64,000 nucleotides of DNA, from positions 382,734 to 446,733 of the forward strand of contig NW_004797499.1 of NCBI RefSeq assembly GCF_000002075.1, given 5' to 3'. Positions 1-12,400 of the stretch are shown here, piece after piece. Numbering within the stretch: the first letter of the stretch is position 1; each line of letters opens with the position of its first letter. The notes under the pieces were generated by a model. That model ran no database searches and was not told where the DNA came from. It saw nothing but the letters and a program-made list of their open reading frames with translations. This stretch comes from Aplysia californica (lineage: Eukaryota > Mollusca > Gastropoda > Aplysiida > Aplysiidae). The position numbers and the translations under genes are program-made.

Positions 1-256
1 AATACTGTATTATTTTACAGTGAAAGGTGGGAAAGCAGACTTTTAAACATGAATTATATTAGTCTACTTAACCTTATATCTGTTTTATGAAACCAAGGAA
101 GGGAATTCTGAATGTTGAAATATGTAAAAACTGAATAAAAATAAATTTTTAAAAAAGTGATTTAAATCACTGATTTTTTTTTCCACTGATTTTTATTTAA
201 AAAATCAAGTTGATTTAAATTTAAAAAATCAACTGATTTAAATCAACCCAACCCTG
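1..256. mobile_element. hAT-like non-autonomous element, right end
   Basis: The window opens inside a copy of the element seen whole at 11772-13178: the same 250-270 bp unit with GATTTAAATCA palindromes, ending in CCAACCCTG at 256. The next bases CTAAAGAG would be its 8-bp target duplication, but the left end is off window. It sits within X copy 1, at a different point from the hAT insertion in X copy 2. Confidence 0.7.
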
Positions 257-550
257 CTAAAGAGGAAGAAATATTTATGAAACACTAGCTGGCAACAGAC
301 ACAGGATTTTTAGTCACCAAAATGGGTCAAATGCTTGTTAGTCAACTTACTGTCTTGGGTTGTTTTTTTCTTTTTCCAATACATTTTAATTCAGTATGGT
401 TAACAAAATTGACACTTTTCCCTTCCAAAAACATAGATGTTCCAATAAATTGCCTCTGTATCTCACTGGCTTTTCTCCGGCCTTCGGAGAGCGCGCGTAC
501 GCCTTCGCGTGAATTTTCTCCTTTTTTGAAATTCCTGAGTGGCAGCTATG
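257..550. mobile_element. Element X, copy 1 (right part)
   Basis: This segment matches the right part of X copies at 10361-13409 and 19509-20587: the CACTAGCTGGCAACA region, the CTTGTTAGTCAACTTACTG region, and the terminal AGTGGCAGCTATG at 538-550. Its left part is off window beyond the hAT insertion. Confidence 0.75.
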
Positions 551-1784
551 AGTACTGTACTTCAGGATTCAAACTAAGTAGGCCTAAAAAATTTTCAGTT
601 TTATGTGAGGCAGGTACAATAGAGAAGTAAGGTGTCGAATTCTTTGATTGTATGCTGAAAGCGCTGTTTTTGAAAAAGTAGTCAAACAGACCTGCCCCTC
701 ATCCCGATTTAGTAGGGATATCCCAATTTTTTTGCGTTAAATCTCAAGCATCCCGATTTCGTCGCGTGTATCCCGATTTTTTGTCCCAGTCAGCTGTTGT
801 GCCAGATTTTTCTAAAAACTTACTTTGCCTTCTGTTTTATCGCGGGAAGCACCCATTGAACTTTTTGTCAGTAGGGACTTGGAGCACTCTTTCCCGAATA
901 CATCGATGTCGCATTTAGTAGTTGACTCGCCCCAAGTTTGTGTGTGATCTTTGCCCGCACTCAGAATTCTCCGATGATAGCCTGGTAACTCTTACATTTT
1001 GGGACATACAAACAATCGATAATACTCGTAGTTCTGCTGTTACTTTCAAAACAAGCCTTGTCCGAGGTCTGGTAACTGCACGTTCACATCAAACACTCGG
1101 ACGAGCGACAGTCGCTCTAACCCTTACACAACTACACGTGACTGTGCTGACAAGACTAACACACAGCCGTTGTCGTTGCTTTAGTCTGAACGCATTATGA
1201 GGGATAAGACATTTGTCTGTACATTTGGTCGGTCGGCCGCCGTCGTTGCCCTAGAAGTAGAACGGCTGTCACTCATCCGAATGTTTTGTGTGAACGCGCA
1301 GTTAGTTGGGCCCGTTAGTAAAATTGTTTCAATTACACATTCACATCATGTGACATGACTTCGACGTGGGAATTCTGCGTGTCGGGTACCGTCCATTGAC
1401 GGGATCAACTTAAGGGAAGACCCGGGTCGGCGATCCCAGTCGACATCGAAAAAATTTTTCAAGCTATCCCACTTTTGTTTTTTGCTGAAAAACATCCTTT
1501 AACATCTGCTCTATCAGGTCACAATGAAGAAACTATCGAAAAAGCACCCTAAATGACATAAAAGGGTGTTTGAAAAGTGCAAATTACACTAAATCCTTTT
1601 TAAAAATCCTGTTTTTCTCAAAATCTACCTTTTGACATACACGACCTCCTTGGTGCAAGGAGTTTTCAAAACTACTAGCTAGCTTCAGATTTGGCGTACA
1701 GGTGCTTTAAGATCTATTCTTGGGATCTATGTGAGGGAATTGGAAAATATTGGTAACTTGTAGAAATATTCAAATTTTTTGTAA
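551..1784. other. No gene seen; non-coding, probably CDC27 intron
   Basis: No exon with flanking splice signals or known domain is visible. There are three to four spaced copies of a TCCCGATTT motif at about 703-790, which may mark an old repeat. Open frames here are short and of no recognisable content. Confidence 0.4.
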
Positions 1785-1790
1785 TATGTA

Positions 1791-2824
1791 TAGACCTGCA
1801 TGTTTGCCGACAATCGTCTGAAATCCGACAATTATGACCCGACCCGCGAGCCGGCCGATGCTATCGCTAGGGCCCACCTGTATCAGTCAATGTGCGTAGT
1901 GCGAGGCCTGGCCGACTGCCAGCGCCCCCTTTTTCTCTCGTCGGCACTTTCGTTTTCATGCCGACTGCCGACGTCGGCGTTTCCGACATAATGTCGGAAC
2001 CTGAGTGTTTCCGACATAATGTCGGAACCTGAGTAGAAATGCAAATACGAAAAAGGACGACGACCTAAATTATCTACTTTCAGTTTCGTGCTCGAGCGGC
2101 CATTTTGAATTTCGTTTGTTGACTAATTCAATTGTTCAGATTGTGTGGATTCATTAAAGTCCGACTCACTTGTTCTAATAGAATCTAGATTTAAATAAAT
2201 CATTATAGACCTCAATGAAGGATTCATATTCCAATTGTATTGTGTCAAGCCCTATCATAGGTTGTGCTGTAATATTAATGTTGGTAAAAAGCATTTCATC
2301 AGGTGCGTGAATTATTTTTTTATTTAGAATCTAGACTCAGCTGAGTCCCTCTGTTCGGAATCGGATGCGGATTTCTAGATCTAGATTCTATTCTAGATCT
2401 AGTTCAAGGCCTTTTCCTATTCACTTGTTCTACAAGATATATATCTAGATTTATTTAGATTACTAGATCTATATGGAGGATTCATATTCCAATTCTATTG
2501 ATGTTATTGTATCAAACCCTATTATAAGCAATGTAGATGTATGCTATGCTCCTTGTTTGTTTTGGAATGTGGTTTTTTAATTTAAATTTTTTTTCCATTT
2601 TGGACTTGTGCTGGCCTTTTTACATGAGGCCCGTTGCAGGTTCTTTTTTGGGGTAGGTCTAGGGGTAGGGTTAGGGTTAGATGTCTTCTTTACTGTGTTG
2701 GGGTGGTCGCTCGTTACTCGGAAGTCCTTCCTTATGGCTCCCACAAAGCTCTTATGGGGGGGGGGGGGGGGGGGGTTTGGGCAAAATTTTCAGACAATCT
2801 GGTTGAGGCTCACATGCAGGTCTA
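1791..2824. mobile_element. Element A, copy 1 (non-autonomous DNA transposon, 6-bp target duplication)
   Basis: Ends are TAGACCTGCATGT at the left and the inverse ACATGCAGGTCTA at the right, flanked by TATGTA at 1785-1790 and 2825-2830. It carries no transposase. A 28-bp segment containing the palindrome CCGACATAATGTCGG is tandemly doubled at 1979-2006 and 2007-2034; the other two copies have it once. A TAGGGTTAGGG stretch and a poly-G run lie near the right end, as in the sister copies at 15274 and 56054. Confidence 0.85.
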
Positions 2825-2830
2825 TATGTA

Positions 2831-3492
2831 CCTCAAAATTTTGTCAACTGACTCTCGGGGGTCCATTGACTTTGAGCTCACTTTTTTAGTTTTAAAGATA
2901 GGTCAAAATCCTCACATAGATCCCCAATCCATATAGGTTTGCACTTGTGTGCCAAATTTCAGGCTGATAATTCAATATTTACTATAAAATTCTTCTGCTC
3001 TAAGAAACTGTTTTGAAAATCCAAGATGGACCCATTTGTTCAGAAAAAATATAAAAGATTCACCCTTAGTACATCCTATTTACCTATGAACTTCTTGCAC
3101 AATTACATGAAAGTGAGTAAAAGTCATTCGTGTAGAAATTTTATGCGGGAGTGTACATCTCCCCTTAAGTTCATGTATTGCGGGACTTATGGGGGGGGGG
3201 TAGAGACTTGGACTAGGAGTGCTCGACGTGATACTTCAGGATTTACAAAAAATAATGATAACTCGCGCGTGCGCGCACACACGCACTTGCTGAAATACAG
3301 CTGTGCAAATATGGGCTTGAGAAAGAAAACACATCTGGTACTGTCCCTTTATGCTTCAAAGGCTGGAGGTCAGTGAGCACTTATCTTGTGGAGTACTGGA
3401 CAGCAGAAAGTCACTTATGTTCAAAAAAGCCTTATCTCTCTATTAAATTTATTTTTCTCCACATATGGTTGGCATGAATTTTTAATTTTCAG
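2831..3492. other. No gene seen; CDC27 intronic sequence
   Basis: Between element A and the first visible CDC27 exon. It holds a short alternating purine-pyrimidine stretch (GCGCGTGCGCGCACAC, about 3264) and a G-run at 3190, and nothing else that I can name. Confidence 0.4.
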
Positions 3493-6400
3493 GAAAACAA
3501 CAAAAGTCAAACGCCTGGGACCTTCTCCAGTACCAAAGGAGTGAACAGGCGTTCAAAACGAACAACCAAATCACAACAAGAACTGAATGAGATAAACAAG
3601 GGTGAGTTTGTTGTGATTTTGTTTTGCGGTATTGATACACTGCTGTCTGAATTATTACAGGACTTTGCAGCTACTTGTAAGAGGCTTTGTTTCCTTTTGC
3701 TTTTTATTTGAGCTTGCGGAAACTGTTTGATATAAAGGGCTTTTGTTTTCTACACTTACTGTTATAGTCATTTCAAAATACAGTCAAACCTGTGTAGGAC
3801 GGCCACCCATTATCAAGGAGAAAAGTGGCCGTCTTAGGCAGGACTGATCAAGATGAAGAAAACAAACCATTCCCATCTGAAGTCCCAATCGAAAGTAGCT
3901 GCATTGTTGTTGGTTTGTATTTTGTTTGTTATTTTTATTTTGTTGCTGATTTTGCGCAAGGGTGACAATAAAACGAAATGTATCAGACGAGGAAAACCGA
4001 GTGCCATGTTAAAACAAACACACGGGTCGCCACCACTCGCAGAACGAGCGACGCTTCTGTCACAAGTTCATGTTGGCGTCCATTGTTGCTTTGTTACAAC
4101 TTGTGTATGAGTTCTGGGCGGAGCTTGTGGGGTATCATTATGAGGGATCACACACTTACCTCACCAGCAGCTGAAAATCCGTACCTATTGGTCAACAGTG
4201 GGAGGGGCCTATGCAACATGATCGGTTGGAGGGACTACCTAACAAAAACGACAGGTGATTGAATTATGACAGCTCGCCCATAACGCCAGGGGCCAGTGCA
4301 CAATTTATGACAAAACGTAATGGAGTCACTAAAGTGGCCGTCTAAGACAAGTGTTTTTGCTCAGTGAGATAGGGGTTGTGTGTTAAAATATGGTGGCCGT
4401 GGCCGCGTTGGACAGGTGCCCGTCTTACACAGTTAAATTATATAGAAAAAATGCAAGGGGGGAAATGGAAAGTGACCGTTTGTACAGGTGGCCGTCAGGG
4501 CAGGTTCGACTGTAGTTGTAAAAAATAAGATGGCATGCCCTTTTTTTTTTTCCTTAGATGCATATGTTCTTGATACATGTCCTATAATTAAATAAATTGT
4601 CAAGTAGTCATGTAGACTGTCAGCTGTTGTTCACTGTTGGTTTGCCTGGTAAATATTGTGGGAGAGAAAAAAAACGAATTATTTCAACAAAATATTAATT
4701 TCTTGGCCCTCTGGTCCTGAGGTTATAAATATATATAATGTGACTCAAAGTGCCATACAGCCTCTCCCCTTCTAGTTTTTTGGTTTTCTTTTTCTTTTTT
4801 CACTCATCCTCCCATGTTTTTGGTTTTTTCCTCTCTTCCTTGTAATGGGGAGTGACTCACCATGCTTGGTGAATGTCTTTGTTGCGTTCCAGGTGAGCTG
4901 AGTGTTGACACCAAGTACCCGCTGGCTACAGAACTCCCGATTGTCGATCAGATAGTGCAGATGCAACAACAGTCTCTGGGTATGTATGCGCTGGAGCACT
5001 TCTGGTGATCTTTCTAACCTGTTGTGTACCTCTTTACAACGTCATAATTTATTCTAAGAAACTTGTTCTTCTTTGATTTTTCAAGGGATAGAACATAAAG
5101 AATGTGTGGGCCTGGGATTTGTGTGCATGTGTGTTTTTAAAATGGTTTCTCAATGTGAATTTTCTGTCTTTTGCTTTGTCAGTTAAATTGATGGAAGTGC
5201 TTAGAGCCTTCTAGGGATTGGGTGCTGTATAAGTTCCCATTATTATTGTTTATAGGTATCGCTCTTTCATTATTGTTGTGTTTTGTTTTATTGACAGCTG
5301 GAGTACTTAGTTTGATGACCAGCATAGGGAAAGCCTACTTGTCGCTCTCTCGCTACGACTGTCGCAACGCCATCGAGCACTTCAGTGACCTGCCAGAACA
5401 TCAGTACTACACCGGCTGGGTGCTGTGTCATGTGGGCCGGGCTTACTATGAACTTGCTGAGTATCAACGAGTAAGTGGCAGAGCATATCGTAACACGGCT
5501 TTGCTTGGTGCTATGCTTGTATATTTGCGCATTGCAAAAATAAATGTTGAAGATGAAATGCAGAATGTGCAGTTACCCACTTTTGCGTATATATTATGCT
5601 CAACAAGTATTTAACAAAAATTTCTGAAGAGACAAACCATCCATTCAGGGTTTTATTTCTCAGAAAATAAAATTATGTTGTTTTCCAATTGCCATAGTTA
5701 ATAATGTCGGGACTTGAAGGGGAGGCTAACAATTTAAGCTCAAAGGAACTGTAACATCAAAGAGTCCTGCCTGGCTGCTTCCTTTTACCCATGGATTTCT
5801 TTATTTCTTTCTTTCTTTTTTTTTTCCCTCTTTTCCCCCCACTGTACTTGGATGTCAGTTCCTCATCCCTAACCAACGTATGTTCTGCATTGTTTCACAG
5901 TCTGCCAAAGTGTTTGAAGAGATTCGACGTCTTGAGCCCTACCACATCGAGGGTCTGGAGTTCTATAGCACTGTGCTGTGGCACTTGCAGAAGGAAGTGG
6001 AGCTCTCACTGCTGGCTCAGGAGCTCACCTCCATGGACCGAAAGTCTGCCGAGGCCTGGTTTGTTACCGGCAACTGCTTCAGCTTACAGAAGGAGCATGA
6101 TGTGGCTATCAAGTTTTTTCAGCGCGCCATTCAGGTATGGAAGTTTCCTTGTCTAACTGCAACTTTTCTTGTTTTTTTTGTATTTTTAACCCGCTGACGC
6201 CGTATCCCGAGACATTCTCGGAACTAGCCGGTTATCCTTTGACGCCTGATGCAGTGACCCCCCTGAGGACCAGCTTTATAATTTTTCTGCACTTTTCGTA
6301 ATCCGGAGAGCGCCTCGGGGATCGTCAGCGCTAGTGCATCTATTTCTTTCATTTCATGCAAAGTTTCACGGAAGTAGGGGTAGAACTTTTTTAATACGAA

Positions 6401-9400
6401 CTTTTAGGGTAACTCAGGATCACTTACAAACGTCGGTTCTAGGGAAAATTGCAAAATGGCTGCCCCCATGCAGCCTTCGAGAATATGTGTACACAACAAA
6501 CCTAGCAACATGTTTTGTGTTTTCAATGAGTCTAGTTCATCAGAAAGTGAACTTAGCGATCCTAATGATTCGGAATTTGTGCTTGAGAGGCGCAAAAGGC
6601 TTGACAGTGATATTTTTGGTAGTAACAGGGTGACTGCCAGGCCCCGGGAATCGTGAGGGGCCCTGGAATCCCGTGGGAATTTTGTTTAAATCAGGAATTT
6701 GAGAAAATCTGTAAATTGCCCCATGAAAGACCCGCGAAAATACATAAAACCAAATCCGATAACGTCCTGTAGTTCATTTTTGTCGGTCGCAATAATGATA
6801 ATATTCATTCGGCTCTTCTCGGTCTGAGAGTATGTTTCATGCGAATAGAAGGCAGTGGCGGCAAACGGAAGTATATATGTGTGATGACAAGGCTCGATCT
6901 TCTTTCGCTTTCATTAACACCCAGAAATCTGCTGGTAATAGTAATAGCCTGATAACGCAACATTTGTAAAATGTAGGTTGTGCATTACAAATGCTGTGTC
7001 GCCAAGAAAATAAATCAATATTGTTTTGTCCTGTGCTTCACTTGTGAAAAAAAGAAAAGAAATGTTTACAAGCGTCTTTTTGGGCTTGCCTTTGTGACCG
7101 GTCATTGGACCTGCGCGTGTAGATTTTTCACTCGAAGTCTGACCGCTGCGAAGTATGGGACCCGTGGGATGTCACTGCATCTTGCCCTCTCAGAGCTCTT
7201 ACACCTCTCACACTGAATAGGTCTTTCACGTTTATTTTATAAATCATGACACCCAGACTGGTACGTGACAGTCAATATTCTGGTTCTAGGCTCTTTCTCA
7301 GGCTCAAAACAGGATTCTTTTTTATATAGTTTATGTAGGCAAATATGATAAGGGGAAAATATAAATAGTAAGGACAGACTGAAAAACCAAAGTCACTCAA
7401 GAACAAGACTCCAGCGCCACACTGACATGTTGTTGACACACAATATATATTATTTTTATTTATTTGTATATATATATTTATACATGTGTGTGTGCCTAGA
7501 GAAAGGTACCAATAGTCGCCCCAGACTTTCGAGCCACAGGCTGATAATGACAAAAATCACTTTTTTGACCAGAATGTGTTTCCATTAAAAAATGATAGAT
7601 CCACCAATTTTTTTACAATGTGCTGAAAGGGTTTTCATTGATTTGACTTCTAAATATTATATTTTGAATTATTTTGAAGGTAGGGTATAATAAAAACAAA
7701 CAATGAAAATCGCTTTTAAAAGGTATTAAAATCTATTCTTGAAGCACCTTTTCTCTTCCCTAACTATGTTTTACCATTGAATTCCATTCCTGATATTGAT
7801 ATCAACTGAATGCCAACTTGTAAATGAATTTTCCACTTTTTAATACATTCAAAACATCTGTTTTTTAAGTTTGTATGTGTTCTCACGTTTGTTAAACTTA
7901 AAAGCTCATTTTCTCAAAATTATATTTTCATACCCTACCTCACAAAATGTGCAATAATGACCTCTGTGGCTTAGTATGGCTATAGATGTTTCCAAAAAGA
8001 TAGACGTATCTCAAAAACTACTTGAGATATCTAAAAAATTCAAAGATCACCGTGTTCAGTAGAGTTGGGGCGAGCGGACAGACGGGTTCGTTACTCGCGG
8101 ACTCAGTCAGAGCGAGCGGGTAACGGACGGCCATGAGAACGAACTGCGAACCTCAAGACAGTTAGTTTTTTTGGGTCCGCCCCACAATTTGACTCTCAGC
8201 GAACGGACTGCGAACCTCAAGCTTCAAGTCAGTTCGTTTTTGGGTCCGCTCTACAATTGTGAGTTGTGTTTTAGGGTGTTTTTGGATAATAAAAAGTTGT
8301 AAAGCATATAGAGCTGCTGTAGAGCATAACTATACTCGATATAGGCATGCAGTTATTTTATTACTACTACTAGCTTTTGTAAAGTAAGCGTTTCAGGACA
8401 AAAAGACTTAATAATATATAACATTTGTATAGCGCAAATCCCCACTCAACAGCAAGCTCTATGGATGAGCCCCTCTGGAAAATTGAGAAGCCAGGTTGGC
8501 AGTCACCCTGTTAAGTAAAGGTGTAACTTAGTGGAAGTAGGTCTGGTGTGAATAAGGGAAGGGTAAAGCTAAAAAAATGTTTTGAGAAAACCAATATTCT
8601 GGTGCTTTTCACAAATATTTTTTTTTTTAAGTATACCCCAGCTGACCTGAGAGCATTCTTAAACAATCTCAACTTCCTAGGAAGCATATAGTGCAAGCGG
8701 CCATTTGTAGGTGCTAAAACGAACATACTGACCAGATCTTTCCCTGTCTATGGCCGGGTACCCATTCCCACCTGGGTGAAGTGAGGAAAATTCGTGTAAA
8801 GTGTCTTTTCCAATGACACAGCATCGGGCCCGCTGTTTGAACCCCCGAACCCGCAACCTCAGGATTACGAGTCCGGTAGTCTTACCACTTCATACTGCTT
8901 TTTGCCTCAAAGCCTGAAAAACGTTATATTTTGTTTTCAGTCTTGTTTTCTTTTATTTCCAACAGGTGGACCACAATTTTGTCTATGCATACAGTTTACT
9001 AGCCTTTGAATACATATACCTCGAAGAGTTTGATAAAGCTCTCACTTGCTTCCGCAACGCCATCAGGCTGGACCCTCGACATTATAAAGCATGGTGAGCT
9101 CACTTTTTTTTTGCTTGTTTATGTCATGTGTTACTGTGCTTTTCTATTTTGTTACTTTTTAAGAATTTTATTATTAATTTATTTTTTAGAATTTTATTTT
9201 ATAATATAATATATACATGTTGAGAGGAGGGGTTAAATGAATTCTTGGTTCAGTAATTGTAATTGTGTTGGTTACTGCTTCTAGAGTTGTTTTTATATGT
9301 TTGCCCTTTTATTCACAATCTTTGATTAAACCTCTGAATACAAAGTGGTAATAGTATTTAGGTCCTTATCAAAATAATTGAAGGAAGTTGTATAGACTCG

Positions 9401-12400
9401 ATAACTTCCTTTTTTTTATAGATTTATTTGGTTGTCTAATCAAGTCTGTTAAATGTATTGAGTGTTGTACTTTAGGTTAGTATTAATGGTTCTTTTATTT
9501 TCAAAAGGTATGGTGTTGGAATGATCTACTTCAAGCAAGAAAAGTTCAGCTTGGCAGAAGTTCACTATCGCAAGGCCTTGTCCATAAATCCACAAAGTTC
9601 TGTACTCATGTGTCATATTGGTGTGGTGAGTCCTGAGCTGTCTTGTGAAATTTCTTGGATAACACCTGCTTTTATTCTGGCGATTTCGCGATGCACATTG
9701 AACTTAATTTAGTTCTAGTTGTTTCAAGTCTTGTTTTTTTCACTCTCCCTTTTATATATTAGTTTTCTCTTTTTTATTTTAGTTATATATTTATTTTTTT
9801 AAATCACTGTATTGTGAGAGGGACAGCCATTCACTGTGCTAGCCTAATTCTTTAAGAAATTCCTTGTAGCTGTAATGGCTTCATATTAATTATTCATCAA
9901 TTGGAATTGCAAGGGGATGACTGGGTTTCATGCAGTGAGGTTGGAGGGTACATGCTTCTTTGAGCCTGTACATTCTTTCATTTGTATTTTTTAATTTATA
10001 CTGTTCCGATTGTCTTTCTTTTTATTATGGTAAAGTAGCTGTGAACATTGTTACACATCTGTTTATTTCAATTTCATGAGTAATATATCCCAATGAGTGA
10101 TTTTGTGTGGTTCTCAGGCACAGCATGCACAGCAGAAGACAGAGCAAGCTTTGCACACTCTGAGCACAGCCATCAAATCAGATCCAAAGAACTCGCTGTG
10201 CATGTTCCACAGGGCCTCTATCCTCTTTGCCAGTGATAAACACATAGTAAGTTCTGGCCTTTTGGCTGTGTTTATTTTTAAATACTTGACGGATTCAGAA
10301 TGGACTTGCTAAGATGGTTCTCTTTCGGGTGGGTTTTTTTTTTGTTTCTTTTTTTATTTTCATAGCTGCCACTTTCCCGCTAAATAGGGGAAACTCCGCT
10401 TCATCTAGCTTTTCCCGCTACTTTCCTTCTTCCTCCGCTGGACCGCGCTCAGTCGCAAATTGCGATACTTTTTTACACACGGAAAACACCGAACCGGGAG
10501 AGAGACGAAAACGCAGCTTGCGCATGTCCGCCCGTAGCTTTGTACTTTCGTTCTTCTAAAGCTGACATTCCATATGCCCGAAAAACCGATGCGAATTTCG
10601 TGTATGAAATTCGGGTGCGATGAAAAAAGAGCCCTCCTTCCATATACGCGAAATTCGCATCCGTCATCTGACTGAAATCACGGCACCAGTTCAGTCAGAG
10701 CAAGCACTCTACGTTGAAAACAAGAGAATTTTGCTGTTAGAACTCCTGTTCCTACGAAAGCAGGCTTTAAATTGCTTTGTCCAGACTTGATGATGGTCTT
10801 TCCTTCATAAGCTTTGCTTTCTTGGGTCGTTTTCTTTTCAAAGCTTCGGTCCTATCACCGACAGCGCTGGCTGATGTGGCTGCGACACAGACAGCAATCT
10901 TAAGTTATAATTAATGTATGTTAGAAGTTATATTCAAGTGCATTTAATTAAGGAGGGGGGGGGGTGTAAGTGAAATGCTATTTTTAGTTATTACATGATT
11001 TAAACGATAAATGATAGCATAGATAGATTACATAGACTCCCGAAAGTTTCCCACAAACTAAAAAAAAAAAGTGGTTGCCATGCAAATGACAGCCACCTTG
11101 AAAATAAACACTTCTTTTCAGTCTTGGTTTTAACACTTCTCTCTCGAACTAAGGAAACCAACATTTCGACGTTTTCCCCACTAACCTAGTGCTTCTATGC
11201 TGCTTCGTTCCTTTGAAGTAGATTTGGCGGGAAATAAGCCCCACCCACTTCACGAAGAATTCGCATGCGAAGAAAAAAGTTTCGCTCCCTCGTGCGAAAC
11301 AAAATCTTCGCATGCGAATTTCGGACTCGGCCATGCGAAATTCCGGTATATGGATTCACGCAATGACAAAAACGTTGTGCGAAAAAAATAATTCGCAAGC
11401 GAAATTCGCACCCGAAGTTCACATCGGTTTTTCGGGCATATGGAATGTCAGCTTAAGCCTAGCGCTAGTTTCACTCTGTTTATTGTGGAGCAACACAGTG
11501 TCGATCGGACATCGGGACGTTAGCGCGCCGAGTTGTCATTGAAAACGGCGGAAATTCGAGAGAAATTGATGCAGAATGCAAAAATAAAAGGAGCTCAGCT
11601 TGCTGCACTTTGCGTCCAATACTGCGCGCGCTCTACATCGATGTAGATCTACACGTTTAAAGTGAAAGAAATCTTTTTATAAGACACCAGCTTGCAACAA
11701 ACACTGGATTTTTAGTCACCAAGTCCAAACTGTGACAAATTGACTCAACAAATGCTTGTTAGTCTACTTAGCAGGGTTGGTGATTTTTTAAATAAAAATA
11801 AAAAAAATCGATTTTTTAAATTTAAATCAGATTTTTTTTATTTAAATCGGATTTTTTTTATTTTTAAAAAAATGCCGACTCAGTTTGGGATTTTTGGTGG
11901 CTAAAAGTAAGTTCTTTTAGTGCAAAATGCATTGTCTTTATTTTAACTAATGATTAATTTAAGTAACTGCAATTTTAGAAAGCCTTAATCTGCTATATCC
12001 AGTGAATTATGGCTACAGACAAAAAATGAAGAAAATGTCAGTCTAAAAGGAAGGGGGGGGGGGGGGGGGGGTAATTATGCATAGATAAACTTGCATTTTA
12101 TTACAGTGTGTGTGTGTGCGCGCGCGCGCTTGTGTTTGTATAAAAAGAAAAAGAAAAAGCTAATTTCATTTATGAAAAAAAAGTAAATTGAATACAGTAA
12201 TTATTTTACTACTTACAGTGACAGGGGTGAAAGCAGACTTTTAAGCATGATTATTTTAGTCTACTAAACCTTATATCTGTTTTATAAAACCAAGGAAAGG
12301 AATTCTGAATGTTTAAAGATATAAAAACAGAATACATTTTTTAAAAGTGATTTAAATCACTGAGTTTTATTTTTTAAATCAAGTTGATTTAAATAAAACA

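Noticed and set aside
2655-2680. TTAGGG-like stretch as an interstitial telomere
   Set aside because: Only two to three degenerate units, and the same text occurs in each copy of element A, so it belongs to the transposon.
8820-8895. Functional tRNA gene
   Set aside because: A- and B-box-like motifs are present but the cloverleaf cannot be completed and SINE sequence follows.
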